A stretch of DNA of 52,529 nucleotides, from NCBI GenBank assembly GCA_947490615.1, contig CANLHK010000015.1:1-52529 (forward strand). Direction: 5' to 3'. The number at the start of each line of letters is the position of its first letter. Within the stretch, counting starts at the first letter, position 1. The notes below the pieces were generated by a model. The model did no database searches and was not told the DNA's origin. It worked only from the letters and a program-made list of their open reading frames with translations. Origin of the DNA: Planctomycetaceae bacterium. GTDB taxonomy: Bacteria > Planctomycetota > Phycisphaerae > Phycisphaerales > SM1A02. Both the position numbers and the translations under genes were made by a program. Below, piece after piece: positions 43,987 through 52,529 of this stretch.

Positions 43987-45804
43987 ATGTTGACTCACTA
44001 CACCGCCGTCACTCTCCGCTCCGCACTGCTGGCAGCTGCAACGCTGCTTGCGAGCGAGTCGATCGTTCTCGCTCAAGCCGAGCCGCCAGCGGGGCAACAA
44101 GAGGGTGGTCAGCAGCGCGGCGGTGGCCAGCGTGGTGGTGGTCAACGCGGCGGTGGCGGTGGTGCGGGCGGTGCGATGGGCCGCATGTTCGGCGGCGGCG
44201 GCGGTCAGCGCGGAGGCATGGGAGGCATGGGCCGCGGCATGCAGGATCTTCGCGAAGTGCTCGAAGCAGACTTCCAGCGCCGCGATGTTCCGATCTTCGT
44301 GCGCCAACTGAGCCTCACCGAAGACCAGAGCGTCGTCCTTGAGAACCTCTTCGTCGATTATGAATCGACCTACCAGCCCGAGAGCGAAGCGATCACCGCA
44401 TCGATGACCGAGATCGGTCGCAACATGATGCAGTCCTTCATGACTCCCGAGCGTCAGACGCAGATGCGCGACACCTGGGACAAGATGCAGAAGGAGATGG
44501 AGGCCGCCGAGGCCGCCAATGGCGCGATGGACGAGGACGCGCGTCGCGCGTTCTTCCGCGAGCGCATGCAGAAGGCCACCGAAGCGTTTGCCCAGCAGAC
44601 CAAGGACTCGGGTCTCGACGCTGAGGTGAAGGCCGCGATGGGCGCGCTCCTTGAGAAGATCGAGGCGTGGACCACGCGAAAGGCGCTGCTGCGCACCAAT
44701 TTCACCGAAGGACTCAAGGCGGTCCTCGACGACGACCAACTCACCCAATGGCCTGCCTTCGAGCGTTTCCTCGTGCGCGAGAAGACGCTGCCGCGCGGAC
44801 GAATCTCGGGCGAGAACGTGAACCTCTTCTTCGTCGTCGACGAGCTCCGCATGCCGCCCGCGGAGTTCGCCAAGGTCGAGCCGATCTTCAACGACTACGA
44901 GACTCGTCTTGATTCCGCGCTGCGCGCGCGCAACACTTATCTCGAAGAGTCGATGCCGCGCGTCTTCAAGGCGATGCAGAGCGCGGATCCAAGCGACGCC
45001 ACGCGTATCTTCAAGCGTCAGGTCGAACTGCGTGCGAGTGTGCGCGATGTGAACGAAGAGTTCCGCAAGACGATGATCGCCGCACTCGGCGAGTCGACTT
45101 GGGCGAAGTCCCTCGATGCCGCGATCCACGAGAGCGGTTGGGATCGCATCTTCCGTCCGACGGGAACCGCGAGCATGTTCGAAGCCGCTCTCAAGATCGA
45201 GGGGCTCGATCCCGCGGTCTTGCAGGCGGTGACCGATCTCTACACTTCGTATCGAGTCGAGCTCACGCCTGTCAACGAGCGCCTGAAGAACCTCTCGCGC
45301 ACCGAGGAGCCTGAGCAGATCGTGCGTGAAGGCGAGCGCTTCGTCTCCATGATCAGCCAAGGCATCGCTGGCATGGCCCGCAACATGGGTGGAGGCGCCG
45401 ACCAGCAGCGCGAAGACCCGATGCGCAAGGCATTCGACGAGCGCTCCGAGCTTGGCACGCGCTACGAGGAGCGCCTCAAGGCACTCTTGACCCCCGAGCA
45501 ATTCGAGAAGTTGCCGCGCGGCCGTGGTGGTCGAGGCAACGGTGGCAACGGCGGGCAACGCGGTCAGGGCGGTCAGGGTGGGAACTTTGATCCCCAAGCC
45601 CTGATCGATCGTCTGCCCGAAGAGCAGCGCAAGCAATTCCTCGATGCGGTCGACAAGAACAAGAACGGCACCATCGACGAGGACGAGCGTGACGGCGTGC
45701 GTGAGTACATGCGTCAGCAGTTCGGTGGCATGCGCGGTGGACAAGGTGGTGGACAGGGCGGGCGTCAAGGTGGTCGCGGCGGCGCCGCGGGCAACGAAGT
45801 CTGA
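43987..45804 (+). CDS. Secreted Gly/Arg/Gln-rich protein with LTxxQ-like helical region and EF-hand
   Basis: A 605-residue protein with a signal peptide (hydrophobic SALLAAATLLASESIVLAQA). Residues about 30-85 and the last 40 are Gly/Arg/Gln-rich (RGGG and GGQ repeats), probably disordered. Between them are helical segments with similar cores (VVLENLFVDYESTY, KVEPIFNDYETRLD, QAVTDLYTSYRVEL), bounded by LTEDQ and LTPEQFEKLP motifs like those of LTxxQ periplasmic proteins. A canonical EF-hand loop DKNKNGTIDEDE lies near residue 555. The ATG at 43987 is chosen because the signal starts there. A strong terminator follows the stop. Function is unknown; a metal- or stress-linked periplasmic role is a guess. 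Confidence 0.82.
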   Translation: MLTHYTAVTLRSALLAAATLLASESIVLAQAEPPAGQQEGGQQRGGGQRGGGQRGGGGGAGGAMGRMFGGGGGQRGGMGGMGRGMQDLREVLEADFQRRDVPIFVRQLSLTEDQSVVLENLFVDYESTYQPESEAITASMTEIGRNMMQSFMTPERQTQMRDTWDKMQKEMEAAEAANGAMDEDARRAFFRERMQKATEAFAQQTKDSGLDAEVKAAMGALLEKIEAWTTRKALLRTNFTEGLKAVLDDDQLTQWPAFERFLVREKTLPRGRISGENVNLFFVVDELRMPPAEFAKVEPIFNDYETRLDSALRARNTYLEESMPRVFKAMQSADPSDATRIFKRQVELRASVRDVNEEFRKTMIAALGESTWAKSLDAAIHESGWDRIFRPTGTASMFEAALKIEGLDPAVLQAVTDLYTSYRVELTPVNERLKNLSRTEEPEQIVREGERFVSMISQGIAGMARNMGGGADQQREDPMRKAFDERSELGTRYEERLKALLTPEQFEKLPRGRGGRGNGGNGGQRGQGGQGGNFDPQALIDRLPEEQRKQFLDAVDKNKNGTIDEDERDGVREYMRQQFGGMRGGQGGGQGGRQGGRGGAAGNEV

Positions 45805-45829
45805 GCCCTCCAACTCCATGAATCGACTC

Positions 45830-45865
45830 ACGGCGCGCGCGGATTCCGCGCGCGCCGTTGTTTTT
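45830..45865 (+). terminator. Intrinsic terminator
   Basis: A 13-bp stem ACGGCGCGCGCGG/CCGCGCGCGCCGT (45830-45842 with 45846-45858) and a 3-nt loop, followed by TGTTTTT. It lies 25 bp after the preceding stop and 22 bp before the cysE ATG. Confidence 0.92.
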
Positions 45866-45887
45866 GCAGCCCGTTATCCTGCAGCCA

Positions 45888-46727
45888 ATGAACGCAGCAA
45901 TGCAGGACGCGCGCCTTCAGCATCTCGCGAGCCTCGCCGCCACGCGCGCGGGTGTCGCGCCTCCGAGTGAGCAAACGCTGGTCGCCACGCTTGACGCGCT
46001 GCGGCTGCTGGTCTTTCCTCAATTGCGTGGCGATCGGATCTCTGGTGATGCCGCTGCGCGGCAGGTGGCGGAAGGATTCTCTGTCCTCATTGGCCAGGCG
46101 TTCGCGGCGTGCGGTCAAGCCGACGATGGGCAGGCGGCCGACGCGTTCTTCTCGAGGATTCAAGGCATTTCCGCGCGCTTGGGTGCCGACATCAAGTCCG
46201 CGTACGACGGCGATCCCGCGGCGCGCAACGAGCTTGAGGTCGTGGTGTGCTATCCAGGCATTCGCGCCCTCGCGGTGCATCGCTTCGCTCACGAACTCGA
46301 CGCGCTGGGAGTTCCACTCCTGCCGCGAATGATGTCGGAACACGCGCACCGCGAGACGGGCATCGACATTCATCCACGCGCGACCATCGGCGACGCGCTC
46401 TTCATCGATCACGGGACCGGCGTCGTCGTTGGTGAGACCGCCACCATTGGCAACCGCTGTCGTCTCTACCAAGGTGTGACGCTCGGCGCACGCAGTTTCG
46501 ACCGTGAGCCCGATGGCGCGATGCGCCGCGGCTACAAGCGTCATCCAACGCTTGAGGATGATGTCGTGGTGTACGCCGCGGCGACGATTCTTGGCGGCGA
46601 CACCGTGATCGGAAAAGGTTCGGTCGTCGCGGGCGGAGTCTTCCTCACCAAGAGCGTGCCGCCTGGACATGTCGTCACCGGAACCAAGGTCGAACTGCGC
46701 ATGATTTCCATGGGTGGGACGATCTAG
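45888..46727 (+). CDS. cysE: Serine O-acetyltransferase (CysE/EpsC-like)
   Basis: A 279-residue protein. The N-terminal helical region (about 1-150) precedes a left-handed beta-helix with GIDIHPRATIG, FIDHGTGVVVGETATIGN and LYQGVTLGA, the standard serine acetyltransferase signature, in which the catalytic His lies in the IDHGTG motif. The enzyme makes O-acetylserine for cysteine synthesis. The start is ATG at 45888, because upstream codons would lie inside the terminator; TATCCT (45875-45880) ends 7 nt before it. The transporter gene starts 1 bp after its stop. No O-acetylserine sulfhydrylase gene is in the window. Confidence 0.94.
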   Translation: MNAAMQDARLQHLASLAATRAGVAPPSEQTLVATLDALRLLVFPQLRGDRISGDAAARQVAEGFSVLIGQAFAACGQADDGQAADAFFSRIQGISARLGADIKSAYDGDPAARNELEVVVCYPGIRALAVHRFAHELDALGVPLLPRMMSEHAHRETGIDIHPRATIGDALFIDHGTGVVVGETATIGNRCRLYQGVTLGARSFDREPDGAMRRGYKRHPTLEDDVVVYAAATILGGDTVIGKGSVVAGGVFLTKSVPPGHVVTGTKVELRMISMGGTI

Positions 46728-46728
46728 C

Positions 46729-48012
46729 GTGGCATGGGCGCGCGACCGCTTGGTGCTCTCGATCGGCGTCTTCGGCTTCGCGAGTGGGCTTCCCAATGTG
46801 CTGTTGAACGACACACTCTCGGCGTGGCTGTCGAGCGTTGGATTCAAGCCTGGGCAGATCGGTCTGCTCGCGCTGCTCACGCTGCCCTACGGGCTCAAAC
46901 TGCTTTGGGCACCGTTGCTGGACATCTATCCCGCGCCGTTTTTTCGACGGCTCGGACTTCGCCGAAGTTGGATCGCATTCTTTTGCACGCTGCTCTTTCT
47001 TGGATTCCTCGTGCTCGCGTGGGCAGGACCGAGTTCGGCGGCTGCTTCGACGGCGGCCGTGGCCATCGTCGGACTCGTGATCGCGGTGCTTTCCGCGTCG
47101 CTCGACGCCTCAGTCGACGCGCATCGCACCGACAGCGCCGTCGGAGAAGAGGGTCCTGCGGCGAGCGCGTTTGTGCTGGGATATCGCGTCGCCTTCGTGG
47201 TCATTGGCGCCGCATTACTCATGCTGCACTCCAAGATCGCGCTGATGTTCGGACCCGAGGGCGACCCCGCCGCGAAGGCACTCGCTTGGCGCGTGGCAAT
47301 CGCGGGCGGCGGGGGCGCGATGCTCTTCGGCGTGGCGGCAGCGTTCCTCGCGCCAGCGCAGCCGACGCGCGTTTCCACGGAGTCGTTGCAGACCTCGCTG
47401 GTGGCTCCGTTTTGGAGTTTCGAACGGCGCATGGGATCCCGACTGCTGGTGGTCCTGTTCGTAGCGCTGTTCTTTCGGCTTCCCGATCTCTTAGGCAATC
47501 GCATGACGATGCCGTTCCTGCTGCAAGAGCTCTCGTTTGATCTCGCGGAGGTCGGCGCGATCCGCCAGGGACTCGGATTTGCCATGACGATCGTGGGCGC
47601 GCTCGTCGGAGGAGTGTGCGTGAAGCGGTGGGGTTTGTTCCGCGCGCTCATCGTGTTCGGCGTGCTGCAAGTGGCTTCCAACGCGGGCTACCTCGTACTT
47701 GTCCTCACTGGGAAATCGCTGCCCGCGTTCGCGGCGGTGGTGCTCATCGAGAATCTCTGCAACGGACTCGTGAGCGCTGCCTTTGTCGCGTACTTCATGA
47801 CGCTGTGTGAGCCGAAGTTTGCCGCGGCGCAGTACGCGATTCTCTCGGGGCTCATGTACCTCGCGAGTGCCATCGTCGGTGCGGCGAGCGGTGAGCTCGT
47901 CGAGCAACTTGGATACGCGGGGTTCTTTATCTTTTCCATCATTGTGGGTCTGCCGCCACTCCTCGCGCTTCCGTGGGCGATGCCGGAATCTCGCCCTGAA
48001 TCGCCGGCCTGA
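46729..48012 (+). CDS. MFS transporter, AmpG-like
   Basis: A 427-residue membrane protein with about twelve hydrophobic segments. [23 protein letters not shown] followed by [15 protein letters not shown] strongly resembles the AmpG family, which imports muropeptides for cell-wall recycling. The start is GTG at 46729, 1 bp after the cysE stop; an in-frame ATG at 46714 inside cysE is the alternative. Tight coupling to cysE is conserved context only as seen here. AmpG-type assignment is by the N-terminal motif; some family members carry other substrates. Confidence 0.85.
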   Translation: MAWARDRLVLSIGVFGFASGLPNVLLNDTLSAWLSSVGFKPGQIGLLALLTLPYGLKLLWAPLLDIYPAPFFRRLGLRRSWIAFFCTLLFLGFLVLAWAGPSSAAASTAAVAIVGLVIAVLSASLDASVDAHRTDSAVGEEGPAASAFVLGYRVAFVVIGAALLMLHSKIALMFGPEGDPAAKALAWRVAIAGGGGAMLFGVAAAFLAPAQPTRVSTESLQTSLVAPFWSFERRMGSRLLVVLFVALFFRLPDLLGNRMTMPFLLQELSFDLAEVGAIRQGLGFAMTIVGALVGGVCVKRWGLFRALIVFGVLQVASNAGYLVLVLTGKSLPAFAAVVLIENLCNGLVSAAFVAYFMTLCEPKFAAAQYAILSGLMYLASAIVGAASGELVEQLGYAGFFIFSIIVGLPPLLALPWAMPESRPESPA

Positions 48013-48032
48013 GCGGAGGTGGTCGACGGCTC

Positions 48033-48038
48033 TATACT
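48033..48038 (+). promoter_or_regulatory. Candidate -10 element for aconitase gene
   Basis: TATACT lies 30 nt before the acnA ATG. No convincing -35 was found at the usual spacing. Confidence 0.4.
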
Positions 48039-48068
48039 CGGCGCTTCGCCAGTACAGGACCCGCGACC

Positions 48069-50765
<2,697 letters not shown>

Positions 50766-50905
50766 CCCGTGGGAGGCGGCGTTCGAAGCTCGAACCAGTC
50801 CGCGACGCATTGATGCCGCGAGACGTGAGTGTGGGAATTAGGCGGCTGTTCCCTCGAAGCGGAGCATGCGCAGTACTGTCGTTGGGTGAGCACAAGGAGG
50901 AAAAG

Positions 50906-51790
50906 ATGCAAAATCACCCAACGCCTGCGAGCGGCAGCGGAGAGTCGCGGGGTCTGGCGAAGGCCATGCGCCAAGTCCAACAGCTCGCGCGAGCAGCGCG
51001 CACCCAAACACGCCAACGCCGTCACGCGTCTTCACTGCGGTGGCTCGAAGATTCGGTCTTTGGCTATCGCATGCCGTGCCCATTCGCGCTCATTGAGGCT
51101 GCGGACTGGTCTCGTGACTCCCTCGACGCATTCTGTTGTCGCTGCGGCGCAACGCGCAGCCCCTTTGAATCGTGCGATGGAGGATGCGGCGAGTGCAGAG
51201 GCTCAAAAATGTCGGTCGGTCGGCTCACCCACCACGGGACAATTCGACTCGGTCGCTATGCGCCGCCGCTCTCACAATGGGTGCCAGCCGTCAAGCAACG
51301 CCTCTGGAAATCGATGGGAATCACGCTCGGACGCGAACTTGGCGAGCAGGTCGCAGAGGCAGTTGCGGCGGAGCGGATCCCACCACCGGAAGTGGTGGTG
51401 TCGATTCCAATTCACTGGACGCGACGGCTCCTTCGAGGCATCGATCACTCGGCGATGCTCGCCGAGGAGATTGCGCGCATCGTCGGCGTTTCGCGCAGCA
51501 CACCATTGAAAGCGACGATCGCGCTGCGGCAAACGGGCTCGTCGCGTGATGCGCGTGTGGGAAACTCCGACCGCTTCCTTCCGACGCGGGCCGCCGCAGA
51601 AATCAGCGGCAAGCACGTCCTGCTCGTAGACGATGTGCGCACGACAGGAAGTACATCGCGCGCTGCCGCGCGAGCGCTGCTGGCCTGCGGGGCTCGATCG
51701 ATGACCTTGGCCGTCTGCGCCGTCGTCGATCCGCCGCGCCGGAACTCGATCCACGCCTCCGAGCCGCTCCGAAATGTGGGTAAGTTCTGA
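50906..51790 (+). CDS. ComF-family phosphoribosyltransferase-like protein
   Basis: A 294-residue protein with a strong Shine-Dalgarno (AAGGAGG, 5 nt before the ATG), which decides the start over earlier in-frame codons. Residues about 70-95 have two Cys pairs (CCRCG and CDGGCGECRG), a likely zinc ribbon. The C-terminal phosphoribosyltransferase domain has LLVDDVRTTGSTS, the PRPP-binding acidic loop. ComF family members act in DNA uptake in some bacteria, but their reaction is unknown and most are not in competent organisms. No other competence gene is nearby. The rRNA promoter region follows after about 180 bp. Confidence 0.88.
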   Translation: MQNHPTPASGSGESRGLAKAMRQVQQLARAARTQTRQRRHASSLRWLEDSVFGYRMPCPFALIEAADWSRDSLDAFCCRCGATRSPFESCDGGCGECRGSKMSVGRLTHHGTIRLGRYAPPLSQWVPAVKQRLWKSMGITLGRELGEQVAEAVAAERIPPPEVVVSIPIHWTRRLLRGIDHSAMLAEEIARIVGVSRSTPLKATIALRQTGSSRDARVGNSDRFLPTRAAAEISGKHVLLVDDVRTTGSTSRAAARALLACGARSMTLAVCAVVDPPRRNSIHASEPLRNVGKF

Positions 51791-51974
51791 ACCAGATCGC
51801 ATATCGTCCGAGAATTTGGTATGACTACGCTATCTGTGCGCGGTTTGCCGACCCATCGGCTCTAATAACCGACTTCCTCGGACTCGTGTCAGGCTGGTTG
51901 GCAGGTTCTCGGGCGCGTGGCGGAACGCTCCTGAAAACCAAGCAGAATCACCGACGCGGAGCCGTCCGAGGGGG
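51791..51974. other. Intergenic region before the rRNA promoter
   Basis: I saw no gene, terminator or clear second promoter. A modest A-rich stretch near 51930-51950 could act as an upstream promoter element. Confidence 0.4.
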
Positions 51975-52002
51975 TTGACACCGCTTTGGCTTTCGCTAAG
52001 AT
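51975..52002 (+). promoter_or_regulatory. rRNA operon promoter
   Basis: A perfect TTGACA (51975-51980), a 16-nt spacer and TAAGAT (51997-52002), followed by the GC-rich discriminator CCCCGACC, the type linked to stringent control of rRNA promoters. A start near 52009 gives a leader of about 375 nt before 16S. Confidence 0.85.
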
Positions 52003-52032
52003 CCCCGACCCGTGACTGATTTGGTCGCGGGT

Positions 52033-52062
52033 CACGGCGCGAGCCGTGCCTTTCTTTGACAA
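52033..52062 (+). promoter_or_regulatory. boxB-boxA-like antitermination signal in the rRNA leader
   Basis: A 6-bp hairpin CACGGC/GCCGTG closed by a GCGA (GNRA) tetraloop (52033-52048) is followed 1 nt later by CTTTCTTTGACAA (52050-52062), close to the bacterial boxA consensus TGCTCTTTAACAA. This boxB-then-boxA order is that of rrn leaders, where NusA/NusB/NusE bind nascent RNA. Confidence 0.65.
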
Positions 52063-52261
52063 GTCAGCAGTTGGAATGCCGCGAGGATGTTTCGCGCAGG
52101 ATGTTGGTCACGGCCAGCATCCCAAGCGCAATTCCCCGCCACTAAGTGGCGGTCGATGAACATCCTTCGTGATGCCAAAGACAATGATCAATTCCAAGAT
52201 CTCTGTCAGATGAGACGCGACGCAAGTTGTGTTCTCACTGGTAGTGATGTTCATCAAAGAC

Positions 52262-52352
52262 GGTGGATTTGCCGTCCACCACTCTCAGTATGGAACTGAG
52301 AGACGACCGGCCGACACGCCCACAGGGTCGTGTCGGTTTGGCCGGGCAAACC
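52262..52352 (+). other. Structured rRNA leader, stem-loops before 16S
   Basis: Four inverted repeats: GGTGGA/TCCACC (52262-52267, 52275-52280), CTCTCAG/CTGAGAG (52282-52288, 52296-52302), CCGACACG/CGTGTCGG (52311-52318, 52329-52336) and GGTTTG/CAAACC (52335-52340, 52347-52352). The last two share 2 nt, so they are alternatives. The region 52063-52261 shows no other feature or gene. Confidence 0.6.
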
Positions 52353-52384
52353 TTCAACGGTACGCAGCGCAAGCTGCTATAAAC

Positions 52385-52529
52385 TTATTGAAGAGTTTGA
52401 TCCTGGCTCAGATTGAACGCTGGCGGCATGGCTAAAACATGCAAGTCGAACGCGTGTAGCAATACACGAGTGGCGAAAGGGCGAGGAATAGATTCCTACG
52501 TACCCCGGAGTCAGGGATAACCATCGGAA
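52385..52529 (+). rRNA. rrs: 16S ribosomal RNA (5' end only)
   Basis: The universal 5' sequence TTGAAGAGTTTGATCCTGGC is present at 52388, followed by the conserved GATTGAACGCTGGCGGCATG and CATGCAAGTCGAACG. The mature 5' end should lie near 52385 by alignment with the E. coli end. Only about 145 nt lie inside the window, too little for secure classification. Confidence 0.97.

Noticed and set aside
43831-45831. Minus-strand frame of 666 codons over the LTxxQ/EF-hand gene
   Set aside because: Leu/Ala/Thr-rich low-complexity product and no motif, whereas the plus-strand product has a signal peptide, LTxxQ motifs and an EF-hand.
52087-52299. 70-codon plus-strand frame in the rRNA leader
   Set aside because: It lies within a structured leader between the rRNA promoter and 16S, and has no ribosome-binding site or recognisable product.

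Overview
The window is GC-rich bacterial chromosome, most likely from a planctomycete and probably the class Phycisphaerae. The evidence is a dockerin-like tail ending in an LLLN-x-W motif, the 'DCNGNEIPDSC' type cysteine motif, several secreted VCBS/FG-GAP repeat proteins, and the partial 16S gene at the right edge. Only about 145 nt of 16S is present, so the class is inference. I see no mobile element, CRISPR array, tRNA gene or phage region.

Layout, left to right. 1-11.8 kb holds housekeeping and envelope genes: a truncated rsmA, a secreted five-heme cytochrome with a dockerin-like tail, a lipoprotein, an OppA/DppB peptide-uptake pair missing its other subunits, two secreted proteins of unknown function, and an LPG-synthase-like membrane protein. 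11.8-32.9 kb is a cell-surface polysaccharide locus. It encodes a GH57 protein, UDP-glucuronate 4-epimerase, a sugar aminotransferase, two AsnB-type amidotransferases, an O-antigen-ligase-like protein, four GT4 glycosyltransferases, a Wzm/Wzt ABC exporter, a sulfotransferase-like protein and three methyltransferases, one with a coiled-coil tail. Together these could make, amidate, methylate, possibly sulfate, export and ligate an acidic glycan.

32.9-41.8 kb carries four consecutive, same-strand secreted proteins. Each has an equivalent six-repeat VCBS cassette joined to a different N-terminal module, and three have their own strong intrinsic terminator. 42.1-52.5 kb holds an NtrC-family sigma-54 activator, a secreted Gly/Arg-rich LTxxQ/EF-hand protein, a CysE-type serine acetyltransferase, an AmpG-like transporter, aconitase, a ComF-like phosphoribosyltransferase, and the promoter, boxB/boxA leader and 5' end of a 16S rRNA gene.

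Two patterns run through the window. At least twelve starts have a TANNNT hexamer ending only 6-9 nt before the start codon, as expected of leaderless transcripts, whereas other genes have clear Shine-Dalgarno sites. All four convergent gene junctions overlap or lie within 13 bp. Coding assignments rest on motif recognition; no searches were run.
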